DNA of 64,000 nt. Source: Egerieimonas sp900552095. GTDB lineage: Bacteria > Bacillota > Clostridia > Lachnospirales > Lachnospiraceae. Below are positions 24,530 to 31,883 of this stretch, one piece after another; positions within the stretch are counted from its first letter, which is position 1; the number at the start of each line of letters is the position of its first letter. The DNA is taken from assembly GCA_902469965.1 (NCBI GenBank), contig CABREP010000003.1, positions 1-64,000 of the forward strand, written 5' to 3'. Position numbers and translations under genes: made by a program. Below the pieces are notes generated by a model that was not told the origin of the DNA, did no database searches, and saw only the letters and a list, made by a program, of their open reading frames with translations.

Positions 24530-26178
24530 TGTATCTCCCCTTCCTTCTGTTCCAGAATCCTGTCACACATTTCCCAGGCTTCTCTCCGGTGCGTAATAAG
24601 GAAAACCGTCCGCCCCGGAAGATTTTTCAGATTTCTGATCAGTTCTTTTTCCGTAGCCGGATCAAGCGCCGAAGTCGCCTCATCCAGCAGAAGTACCGGA
24701 CAGCCGCTGTATACTGCCCGGGCCACCGCCAGGCGCTGCATCTGTCCTTCGGAGAGGCCTGCTCCCCTCTCACCAATCCTGGCTTCCATCCCGCCTGGCA
24801 GTGCACAGATAAAATCCCAGGCACAGGCTGCCTGACAGGCCTCCTTCACTCTTTTCCCGTCAATCTGGCCGTCCTTTCCCGCAAAGCTGACCACCTCCCC
24901 TATGGTTCCGCTCATAAGGCCGTTTCCCTGGGGTACATAGGCAAAAAATCCTTCCGGAACCTGTCGGATCGGAAGCTTCTCCTGCCCCATATCAAGAAAA
25001 ATCTCGCCTTCCTCCGGCCGATAGACAGAAAGGATCAGTTTCATCACCGTACTCTTCCCAATCCCGCTCTTCCCCACGATCGCTGCCATCGTACCTTTCG
25101 GAAGCGAAAAGGAAAGATCTTTTAAAACCTGTCTTTCTCCCTCTTTATATCGAAAAGAAACGTGAGAAAAGCAGAGGGCATCCATCTTTTTATAGACTTC
25201 CTGCACTCCCTCCGCACGCGAAGAAATGTCCCAGGATCCTTCCGTCAGTTCCATCATCCGCTCTGCACTTGCCGAGAGCGCCCCCAGCTTTGGAACGGCC
25301 CCTCCCAGATTCACAAAAGGAGCCTGCAGCTGTCCGATCAGCTGCATAACCGCCGTGAGCGTTCCGTAAGATACCGTATGAGCCAGAATTCCCGACGTTC
25401 CCCAGAGAAATCCAGCCAAATACGCACACTGGAAAAGAGCATTCAATCCCGTGGCAAATCCATTGGAGAGCAGATTTCGGCGCCGGCGCACCCTCCGATG
25501 CCCATTCATCTGCTCTGCTCCTCTGGATTCTATTTTCTCCTGACATCCAAAAGCCCGGATTGTCAACAGATTCTCCAGGCTTTCCTGGAGAAAACTGCGA
25601 ACCTTTCCGTCTGCCTCCTGTACCCTGTGGTGCGCCCGCTTCATCCATTTCCGGGGCAAAATGGAAAGTGCCGCCAGAAAAATGCCGCCCAGGAAAAGGA
25701 AGAGCGCCAGCCAGGGAGCCAGAGCCCCCATCACCGCCAGAACACCGCCGATCCGCACCGCCATATCTGCTGCAGATGGAAACAGCGTCACCAGGGTATC
25801 TGCTGCTGCAGAAGCGTCTGCAGTGATACGGTTCATCAGCTCTCCTGTGTGATATGCTGATGTTTCCCGATAATCTTTGCCCAGAATCCCCCGGAAAACG
25901 GTCAGACGAAACTGATTTTCCAGCGCTGCCCTGGCCTCCTCCGTAAAAAAGCGCACACCACACCGCAGCAGTATCTGAAGAAGCAAAAGCCCTGACAGAA
26001 AAAGCAGATTCTGACGAAAATCTTCTCCCCTTCCGGCTGCCGCCGCATCAATGACCCGGCGCATGAGGAGAGCAAAGATAATCCCGCCAAATGCTGTCAG
26101 ACCCTGAAAAATCCCTGCTGCCAGAACCAGCTTTTTCTGTTTTCCCGCTGTCTTCCAGACCCATCCGGCTGTCTTCAC
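24526..26178 (-). CDS. ABC exporter, fused membrane and ATPase domains
   Basis: A 550-residue half-exporter. Six membrane helices (about 10-310) precede an ATPase domain with Walker A GKSGIGKST, signature LSEGQMQR and Walker B PVLLLDEATSALD. The H-loop LITHRREAW closes it. The start is GTG at 26178 (VKTAGWVWK), with GGGAGGAG six bases upstream and GTGA overlapping the stop of the S24/S26 gene; the open frame continues upstream inside that gene without a ribosome site. It has no N-terminal C39 peptidase domain, unlike bacteriocin exporters, so cleavage would need a separate enzyme such as the adjacent peptidase. Cargo is probably a product of this cluster. Confidence 0.85.
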   Translation of the reverse strand: MKTAGWVWKTAGKQKKLVLAAGIFQGLTAFGGIIFALLMRRVIDAAAAGRGEDFRQNLLFLSGLLLLQILLRCGVRFFTEEARAALENQFRLTVFRGILGKDYRETSAYHTGELMNRITADASAAADTLVTLFPSAADMAVRIGGVLAVMGALAPWLALFLFLGGIFLAALSILPRKWMKRAHHRVQEADGKVRSFLQESLENLLTIRAFGCQEKIESRGAEQMNGHRRVRRRRNLLSNGFATGLNALFQCAYLAGFLWGTSGILAHTVSYGTLTAVMQLIGQLQAPFVNLGGAVPKLGALSASAERMMELTEGSWDISSRAEGVQEVYKKMDALCFSHVSFRYKEGERQVLKDLSFSLPKGTMAAIVGKSGIGKSTVMKLILSVYRPEEGEIFLDMGQEKLPIRQVPEGFFAYVPQGNGLMSGTIGEVVSFAGKDGQIDGKRVKEACQAACAWDFICALPGGMEARIGERGAGLSEGQMQRLAVARAVYSGCPVLLLDEATSALDPATEKELIRNLKNLPGRTVFLITHRREAWEMCDRILEQKEGEIQ

Positions 26179-26597
26179 TTTCTTCTCCTCCCCGCCATCA
26201 TCCGCACTTTCTTCCACCCATACCGCAGGGGATAGGCAGCGCACCAGAGCCGTACATAAATCCGGTAAGGCCAGCCCTCCAGATTCAACTTTTTCTCCCC
26301 CCGGTAACATTCTGTAAGTACCCCCAGAATATCTTCCTCTGTAATATTATATTCCCGGTTCAGGCAGTTGTCTCCGCAGATCACATACCCATCCGGAAGC
26401 ACCTTTACCACCCGGTGGAGAACGTAACTCTCTCCTCTTTTATAAAGCGCTACATCATACTTTTTGAGACGTCCGGCTGCGGGCCGGATCACTACCGTAT
26501 CCCGACGGTTCCGCAGCATAGGGTACATACTGACCCCTGCCGTCGTAGTCACCAGACAGCCTTCCTTTTGCAGGATTTCCTCTATTTTATGCTTCAT
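26175..26597 (-). CDS. S24/S26 signal-peptidase-like protein
   Basis: A 140-residue member of the S24/S26 superfamily. GVSMYPMLRNRRDTVVI (about residues 21-37) contains the Ser nucleophile motif SMxPxL, and KKYDVALYKRGESYVLHRVVKV is the second family block. VICGDNCLNREYNI is the third. The usual catalytic Lys of signal peptidase I is not at its canonical place, and there is no N-terminal membrane helix, so it may be a cytoplasmic variant. It overlaps both PqqD-like and ABC genes by four bases. Processing of the cluster's peptide or tagged proteins is a reasonable inference. Confidence 0.75.
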   Translation of the reverse strand: MKHKIEEILQKEGCLVTTTAGVSMYPMLRNRRDTVVIRPAAGRLKKYDVALYKRGESYVLHRVVKVLPDGYVICGDNCLNREYNITEEDILGVLTECYRGEKKLNLEGWPYRIYVRLWCAAYPLRYGWKKVRMMAGRRRK

Positions 26598-26860
26598 TGT
26601 GCAAGAAATCCGGCTTTTTCCATTTTTTCCAGAAAGGCTCCCACATCTTCCTGCACCTGACCGGGTTCCGCATCGCAGGTCTCTGTGATCCGCTCTGTGA
26701 TCTCCTGCCGGGAAAGCCCCTGCATGAGCCCTTCCCAGATCATTTTGCCGGTGCTGTTCAGCTTTATCATACCATGAAAGTTCCTGCTTGCTTCTCCCGT
26801 GGCAATCACCATCGTCTGTCCTGCTACTTCCCTCATTACAAAACCGTCTTTGATTCTCAT
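26594..26860 (-). CDS. PqqD-family RiPP recognition element
   Basis: An 88-residue PqqD-like protein with a winged-helix fold: VMREVAGQTMVIATG, FHGMIKLNSTGKMIWEGLMQG and DVGAFLEKMEKAGFLAQ. Such proteins bind leader peptides of RiPP precursors, and in lasso systems they contact a YxxP motif. A 38-residue peptide with exactly such a motif lies about 5 kb upstream in the same locus. The gene overlaps both neighbours by four bases (ATGA) and so belongs to the same translation unit. Partner enzymes here are a kinase-like protein and a peptidase-like protein instead of a cyclase. Confidence 0.85.
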   Translation of the reverse strand: MRIKDGFVMREVAGQTMVIATGEASRNFHGMIKLNSTGKMIWEGLMQGLSRQEITERITETCDAEPGQVQEDVGAFLEKMEKAGFLAQ

Positions 26861-27597
26861 CGCTCTCTCTCCTGTGTCCTGAAAATTTTTCCTGTCATCG
26901 CCTCGAAACCGGTCTGCACCGCCTGAGCCGAAATATCACATTCCAGCCGATATACCGGAACCTGCCGCAGCAAAGAATCCAGAAGTTCCAGTGTCCTTCC
27001 TGCCATTTCCCTGTTCTCCGGCATGTAGATCTGCGAAAGCAGTCCCGGCAGACTTTCCCAGGGCTGCAGCCTGCAAATCTTATTTTTCTGCCCCTGCTTC
27101 AACAGACAGATTCCATGAAGGGGAGCCTTTCTGTTCTTCTGCCAGTTCTCTTTTCCCGCCCAGGGACTGCCCCACACAAAAACCTTTCCCTCTTCCACAG
27201 ATAAAAAAGGCTTATCTCCATTTACAATATCCGCCGCCTCCCCCAGAAACTGCCTCCACAGCCGGATATGCGTTGACTTTCCCGTTCCGCTGGGCGCTGT
27301 AAAAAGATAGCCCAGCCCTTCAAAAGTAATCGCCGCACCATGGCAAAGCAGACACCCATATCCCGGAAGCCGTTCTGCAATCTTTCTCTGAATACACAGA
27401 CTCTCCAGATAATCCAGATCATATTCCGGACTGCGAAGCTGCTCCTTCCTCAAATCTTCCTCTGAGGAAGCCGCTGTAAAGACCGCCTGCTCTTCCGGAA
27501 TCTCATAATCCCGGCACAAACTGCGGGTAAATTCCATCCGGCTTCTTATCTCTATGGGAAGACCGGCCATGCGTACCGTAAATTTCTGTTCCTCCAT
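26857..27597 (-). CDS. HPr-kinase-like P-loop protein
   Basis: A 246-residue protein related to the HPr kinase/PEP-carboxykinase-like enzymes of RiPP clusters (PadeK or ScmC type). The core is LLCHGAAITFEGLGYLFTAPSGTGKSTHIRLW, with Walker A SGTGKST (about residues 115-121), then DIVNGDKPFL and VFVWGSPWAGKE. In the paeninodin lasso cluster such an enzyme phosphorylates a C-terminal residue of the precursor. I chose the ATG at 27597 (MEEQKFTVRM) with AAGAGGAA upstream because the longer frame runs back into the previous gene. Phosphorylating the peptide, or a tagged C-terminus, is inference. Confidence 0.7.
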   Translation of the reverse strand: MEEQKFTVRMAGLPIEIRSRMEFTRSLCRDYEIPEEQAVFTAASSEEDLRKEQLRSPEYDLDYLESLCIQRKIAERLPGYGCLLCHGAAITFEGLGYLFTAPSGTGKSTHIRLWRQFLGEAADIVNGDKPFLSVEEGKVFVWGSPWAGKENWQKNRKAPLHGICLLKQGQKNKICRLQPWESLPGLLSQIYMPENREMAGRTLELLDSLLRQVPVYRLECDISAQAVQTGFEAMTGKIFRTQERER

Positions 27598-27610
27598 CCA
27601 TACATTCCTC

Positions 27611-28108
27611 TTAATAGTAACCGGTCCAGCTTCCTTCTTCTTCCGGCTGGGAAGGTTTTCCTGAAGGCTCTTCCCCGGTTCCGCCGTCCGGCATTTCCGA
27701 ATCATTATCTCCCGGTTTCTGTTGGCTTCCGCCTGCTCCGCCGGAAGTACTGCCGCCCTGGCTGCCGGAGGTTCCGGAGCCGCCAAACAGTGTACTGCTG
27801 TCTACTTCATTGTCTGCACTGTTCTGGCCGGACTGCTGCATTTCCTGAGGGGAAACCGCCTCCGCCTCACCGCCCTCTGCTCCTTCTTTTTCCCCGGAGC
27901 TATCCGGAACATCCTGAGCATCCTGACTTCCCTGTTCCTCTGTCGTTATCTCCTGATCCGGCTCCTTTTTCTCTTTGTCTTCCTTCTGGGACGACTCCTG
28001 GGAAGGTGCGCCATCCCGGTTATTCCAGACCCAGTAAACGGCAGTTCCCGCCATCGCTGCCACCACAAGAACCATCAGAACAATGATTATGATTTTTGAT
28101 TTCTTCAT
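27611..28108 (-). CDS. Small membrane-anchored protein ending in WTGYY
   Basis: A 165-residue protein with one N-terminal membrane helix (about residues 5-27, IIIIVLMVLVVAAMAGTAVYWVW). An extracellular stalk rich in E, Q, S, G and P follows (about 30-155). The chain ends GSWTGYY. Low complexity and lack of a domain suggest a spacer or display stalk. The last five residues are identical to the ends of both large surface proteins in the locus, although nothing else in it is related to them. The start at 28108 (MKKSKIII) overlaps the stop of a possible 37-residue frame. It is followed by the HPr-kinase-like gene after 13 bases. Function is unknown. Confidence 0.7.
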   Translation of the reverse strand: MKKSKIIIIVLMVLVVAAMAGTAVYWVWNNRDGAPSQESSQKEDKEKKEPDQEITTEEQGSQDAQDVPDSSGEKEGAEGGEAEAVSPQEMQQSGQNSADNEVDSSTLFGGSGTSGSQGGSTSGGAGGSQQKPGDNDSEMPDGGTGEEPSGKPSQPEEEGSWTGYY

Positions 28109-28218
28109 CCTTTTATCCTTTCCGCATACTCCAGACATCTGCCTGGGCTGCAGACAAAAACCAGGAAGAGCAGAAAAGATGCAGAAATTCTTCCCTGCAT
28201 CTTTTCTGCTGCTTCCAT
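28105..28218 (-). CDS. Possible 37-residue hydrophobic peptide
   Basis: A short frame (MEAAEKMQGRISASFLLFLVFVC...) starts after a GAGGAG stretch 13 bases beyond the second surface protein's stop and overlaps the next gene at ATGA. It occupies the position that the 38-residue peptide has behind the first surface protein. Yet its coding overlaps a 16-bp hairpin, so it may be spurious. Confidence 0.25.
   Translation of the reverse strand: MEAAEKMQGRISASFLLFLVFVCSPGRCLEYAERIKG
28169..28210 (-). terminator. Hairpin between surface protein 2 and the small WTGYY gene
   Basis: A perfect 16-bp stem (28169-28184 with 28195-28210, AGCAGAAAAGATGCAG) with a ten-base loop. No clear T-run follows on the minus strand, so it is probably a partial terminator or an mRNA end protector, allowing reduced read-through into the maturation genes. 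Confidence 0.65.
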
Positions 28219-28230
28219 CTCTCTCCTCTC

Positions 28231-31200
28231 TTAATAGTAACCGGTCCAGCCTTTCTTGTTAAAGGCATTCAGAAGTCCTTCTGCATACTCTCTTTCTGAA
28301 GCCGGAGCGTTTGGAGCATTTACGATTGCCTCTGCTACCGCCTTCACAGAACGGGATTCTGTCTTATCTGTAACCGTAATAGTCTTTCCGTCCTTTTCAT
28401 AAGTAACGGAGAGCGCTGTGTAAACAAGGGTATCATATTTAGCTACCGGCGCATCTGTCAGAACCAGGTTGCTGACAAAAGAGCCATCCGCCTGGGGAAC
28501 TTTATATTCTCCCTTTACTGTCAGGAAAAGATTCTCCTCTGAAGTTCCATAATCCCACTTCCAGCTCTCCAGCACCGCTCCCTCCGGCAGTTGGATCTGA
28601 TAGCCGAACCGCAGACTGGTTTTGGTGAAATCATAAGAACCATCCACCTTTTTATAATCCATTCTCAGGGAACCGCCCAGGAAATCTATCTTCACCTCAT
28701 CCGCTACGCCGTAGGTGATATTCCCGTCTGCATCCTTGACCTCTACCGGGTTGTAGTTTTCTGCACAGAGATCCCCGGGTACTTTAGAACTGAAGGTTCC
28801 GCCTGAAATCTCTATATATTTCCCGGCCTCGTCCCATTCCTGTTCTGTTTTATCTGTATTATTAAATTTATAAGCTTTAACCGGACTCGAAGAACTTACA
28901 GAAGAGAAAGTTCCTTCCTTAATATTTATAGTTCCCAGATCCTGGTACCCTTCCCGCTCTATAATAGAAACAGCCGCTCCGTCAATGATAGCTCCGTCAC
29001 TTTCTGTCTTAGGCTCCGGATTCCCTGTTACAGTAATCTCTGTGTCTTTGCCGCTGACGCTAAGACTTCCTGAGCAAATCTGTACTCCGCACTGTTTTGC
29101 TTTGATTACAGAGTTTTCGATCTTCACAGATCCGCTGCTGGGGAAATAAATTCCAAACCCATCTGAAACATCCAAAACAGAATCTTTCAGCGTAATTTTA
29201 TTTTCTTTATTGGTGCCGTTTGTGACGATTCCATAAGAACTTCCCGGCACTATAAGATTCACCTTATCCAACGTGAGGCTTCCCTTATTGTAAAGCATCG
29301 TTATTCCGGCCTGTTTCAAGGAAGCCTGACCACTTTTCAGAGTTCCGTTCTTAATCGTAAGGTCTACATTATCATAATTTAAATCAACAATTTCATTTGG
29401 ATTCTGACTGATATAAGTATGGCCGCCCAGATCCAGCACTCCACCTGCAGACCCGGAAGAAATCGTATCGGATCCGGTATAATCGTGCAGCATTTCCACT
29501 GTTTTTCCTGCCGCCGCAGAAGCTGCGCTGCTGTATGTGCCATAAATGCGCACTTCTCCTTCCGCCTCTGCCTTAAAGCCTCCGTTTTTGATATACTCCG
29601 CACTCTTCTCGGTATAAATCAGATAAGTACTGCTTCCCAGCTTCACTGCATCCGTTCCGCCTTCCAGAACTTCCAGCGAAACATTCTCTGCAATTTCTAC
29701 AGGCAGAGAATACTCCGAATTTCCACAACTGCTCTCCACCGGAATTCTGGCACTGATCTTCGCTTCCTGATCACTGCTGTTGATAACGCGAACGATCCTG
29801 TCGATTCCTTCCGAAGGCGTCGTTCCGTAAGAAGTATGCAGATAAACCGCTCTTCCTCTATTTCCCGTCACGGCACTTCCATCTATCTTATGCCCATTTA
29901 AATCAAGGGTCACCCCGAACTGGGAAGTCTCAATTCCCCACTGTCCCAGAACTGCGTCTCTCTGCAGCTGCACCGTACTGCCTTCCGGCGCCGCTTTTGC
30001 CGCCTCTCTCAAGGTAGCATAGCTGGTCACAGTACCATCCTTTTCCGTCACGATTGCACCGGCATCTACGACACCCATCTCAAAAGTTCCGTCTCTATCC
30101 GGATCTACAGGCCCATATCCTTCTGCAAACGAATTCTCTTTATTTGCCACATGTTCCTGTGTAGTGTTTTTGAAACTGCCTCCACTAATCTGTGCCTTAC
30201 TGGAAGCGTGATCATCCATAAAAATTACGGCTGTCTCCTTATCTCTGGCAGAAAAACTTCCGCCGGTAACGGTTACCGAAGAACCGCCTTCCACAGAAAC
30301 AGCACTGCTCCCTATACTGGTAAAAGTGCCGCCATTTACAGTGCCTTTCGCTCCTCCCAGCAGCTGCAAAGCCTCTTCCTCCGCACTTGTAAACGTACCG
30401 CCGGTAACCGTAATGTCTCCATTATTGGCTCCGCCATCGTAATGGATAGAACCCACAGCCGTGCCTTCTGCCTCAAAGCTTCCCCCGCTGATTTCTGCCG
30501 TATTATTATTTAATATATTATAATATCCGGCCGTCGGCTGAGAAAAGGTTCCGGCTGAAATTTTCAAAGTTCCATAATCATCATTTTTTACAACAATTTT
30601 TCCACCGGTAAAGGTTCCTCCGGCAATCCTAAGACTCGCTTTTTTCTTACTCGCAGAAGGTTTCGGCTCCCCATTGTTTCCACTTTCCGCCTGCGCTCCG
30701 TTCTGCCAGCCGTTCCCGATCAAAGAAGAAAAATATCCCGGATTACCATCAGAAAATTTCACCGAGACGCCTTTATTGATCGTCATTTCCCCGTAGTTTT
30801 TCAGAACATACCAAGAATTCCCTCCAGCGCTGCTGCCGTCCGTACTGGCTTCTGCAGAGCGGGTAAACATGCCTCCATTCAATGTAATCGATGCATTCAC
30901 ATCATTATAAACAGCACCTTTTCCATGCGTAAGATTATCTACGATACCCCCGCCCACAGTATCAGAAATTTTAGTTCTCATACTGCAGTTGGTCACGGTA
31001 TGTCCCGCCACATTCGTCAGCTTATGGCCGGCAAGATCCATTACAATATATTTATTTTCCGGGATCTTCACATCTTCTGACACATCTTTTTGCAGCTGAA
31101 TGGTATACATCCCTTTATTTTCTTTGTAATCATAATCCGGTACTGCTGTTACCGCTTCCTGTATACTTTTATAATGTACGGCTGTGCCATCTGGTTTTGT

Positions 31201-31593
31201 CATCGTCACCACATCTTCAGCTGTGATTTCGTCCCCTTCTGCAGCCTCCTTTTCCTCAGACTCTGCCAAATCCTGTACATCCCTGGAGGTTTCCTCCGTC
31301 ACATCTTCTTTCTTCTCCGAAGATTCCTTCTCTTCCTCCGACGGCACACCTTCCTGCTCTTTCGTCTCCTGAACATCCTCCGGATTCTTACCTTCCTCCG
31401 GAATCTGATCTTCTTCCGTCACGCCCGGCTCTGTCTCCTGCGTTTCTGTTTGCCCCACTTCTTCTGCTGAAACAGAAAGGCCGCCCGGAACCACCATCGT
31501 CAGCGCCAGTGTCACTGCAAGTCCTTTCTTCAGAAGTCCCTTTCTTTTCATTTCTCCTCCTCCTTCAAACTTTCTTGCGAAAATTCTTCTCAA
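28231..31593 (-). CDS. Large secreted beta-helix repeat protein 2, ending in WTGYY
   Basis: A 1,120-residue exported protein. The signal peptide (about 1-31, KKGLAVTLALTMVVPGGLSVSA) precedes an acidic E/Q/K linker (32-130). A long series of short repeats of the type ISGGSF, VTGGTFTSAEE or NGGTFTSIG follows, typical of right-handed parallel beta-helices. Blocks such as YKSIQEAVTAV, YATLREAAKAA and LDLNGHKI recur. The last about 130 residues form a domain shared with surface protein 1, ending NAFNKKGWTGYY. There is no LPXTG, SLH or membrane tail. It has its own palindrome-controlled promoter. It is probably a surface or secreted binding protein; the attachment mode is unknown. Confidence 0.8.
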   Translation of the reverse strand: MRRIFARKFEGGGEMKRKGLLKKGLAVTLALTMVVPGGLSVSAEEVGQTETQETEPGVTEEDQIPEEGKNPEDVQETKEQEGVPSEEEKESSEKKEDVTEETSRDVQDLAESEEKEAAEGDEITAEDVVTMTKPDGTAVHYKSIQEAVTAVPDYDYKENKGMYTIQLQKDVSEDVKIPENKYIVMDLAGHKLTNVAGHTVTNCSMRTKISDTVGGGIVDNLTHGKGAVYNDVNASITLNGGMFTRSAEASTDGSSAGGNSWYVLKNYGEMTINKGVSVKFSDGNPGYFSSLIGNGWQNGAQAESGNNGEPKPSASKKKASLRIAGGTFTGGKIVVKNDDYGTLKISAGTFSQPTAGYYNILNNNTAEISGGSFEAEGTAVGSIHYDGGANNGDITVTGGTFTSAEEEALQLLGGAKGTVNGGTFTSIGSSAVSVEGGSSVTVTGGSFSARDKETAVIFMDDHASSKAQISGGSFKNTTQEHVANKENSFAEGYGPVDPDRDGTFEMGVVDAGAIVTEKDGTVTSYATLREAAKAAPEGSTVQLQRDAVLGQWGIETSQFGVTLDLNGHKIDGSAVTGNRGRAVYLHTSYGTTPSEGIDRIVRVINSSDQEAKISARIPVESSCGNSEYSLPVEIAENVSLEVLEGGTDAVKLGSSTYLIYTEKSAEYIKNGGFKAEAEGEVRIYGTYSSAASAAAGKTVEMLHDYTGSDTISSGSAGGVLDLGGHTYISQNPNEIVDLNYDNVDLTIKNGTLKSGQASLKQAGITMLYNKGSLTLDKVNLIVPGSSYGIVTNGTNKENKITLKDSVLDVSDGFGIYFPSSGSVKIENSVIKAKQCGVQICSGSLSVSGKDTEITVTGNPEPKTESDGAIIDGAAVSIIEREGYQDLGTINIKEGTFSSVSSSSPVKAYKFNNTDKTEQEWDEAGKYIEISGGTFSSKVPGDLCAENYNPVEVKDADGNITYGVADEVKIDFLGGSLRMDYKKVDGSYDFTKTSLRFGYQIQLPEGAVLESWKWDYGTSEENLFLTVKGEYKVPQADGSFVSNLVLTDAPVAKYDTLVYTALSVTYEKDGKTITVTDKTESRSVKAVAEAIVNAPNAPASEREYAEGLLNAFNKKGWTGYY

Positions 31594-31610
31594 ATCATAC
31601 TTTTACATAA

Positions 31611-31639
31611 ATCATAATCCCAAAAAGAAGGAGCGTCAA
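31611..31639 (-). promoter_or_regulatory. Promoter of surface protein 2
   Basis: Minus-strand TTGACG (31634-31639) and TATGAT (31611-31616), 17-base spacer, ten bases from an upstream palindrome. Confidence 0.75.
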
Positions 31640-31649
31640 TACAAATTCC

Positions 31650-31664
31650 TGTAAAATCTTTACA
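31650..31664. promoter_or_regulatory. Palindromic operator TGTAAA-N3-TTTACA upstream of surface protein 2
   Basis: TGTAAAATCTTTACA is a near-perfect inverted repeat with a three-base centre, ten bases upstream of the -35. The same sequence at the same distance precedes surface protein 1, marking a shared regulator site. Confidence 0.65.
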
Positions 31665-31678
31665 ATCCATGTATAAAA

Positions 31679-31710
31679 AAAAGATGCAGAAGTTATCTCC
31701 TGCATCTTTT
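31679..31710 (-). terminator. Terminator after the 38-residue peptide gene
   Basis: An 11-bp stem AAAAGATGCAG/CTGCATCTTTT with a ten-base loop, followed on the minus strand by a run of T. The arms reuse the GATGCAG core of the hairpin behind surface protein 2. Confidence 0.8.
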
Positions 31711-31744
31711 CTTTCCCCTCTCTTATGGCAGATCCTTCTGCAGA

Positions 31745-31861
31745 TCAGCCAAACAGATCTACGGGAAATTGACCTTCATTGTCTCCGCTGGCAGTAATCA
31801 CATCCTCCTGCTCCAGTTCGATGATCTCCATCTCCGGAGTTTCATACGCTTTTTTATCCAT
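31745..31861 (-). CDS. 38-residue RiPP-precursor-like peptide
   Basis: A short gene with a good ribosome site (AGAGGAG about seven bases before ATG) lying 22 bases after the stop of surface protein 1. The peptide begins MDKKAYETPEMEIIELEQED, continues VITASGDNEG and ends QFPVDLFG. YETPEM fits the YxxPxM/L motif that PqqD-like recognition elements read in lasso leaders, and VITASG resembles a leader-core junction. The core would be 12-18 residues. There is no Glu or Asp at position 7-9 after the first Gly, and no cyclase in the locus, so it is not a classical lasso precursor. Confidence 0.7.
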   Translation of the reverse strand: MDKKAYETPEMEIIELEQEDVITASGDNEGQFPVDLFG

Positions 31862-31883
31862 CTTTCTCTCTCCTCTCTGTTTT

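Noticed and set aside
23303..31861. Classical lasso-peptide cluster
   Set aside because: No asparagine-synthetase-like cyclase or B2 protease is present, and the peptide core lacks Asp/Glu at ring positions 7-9.
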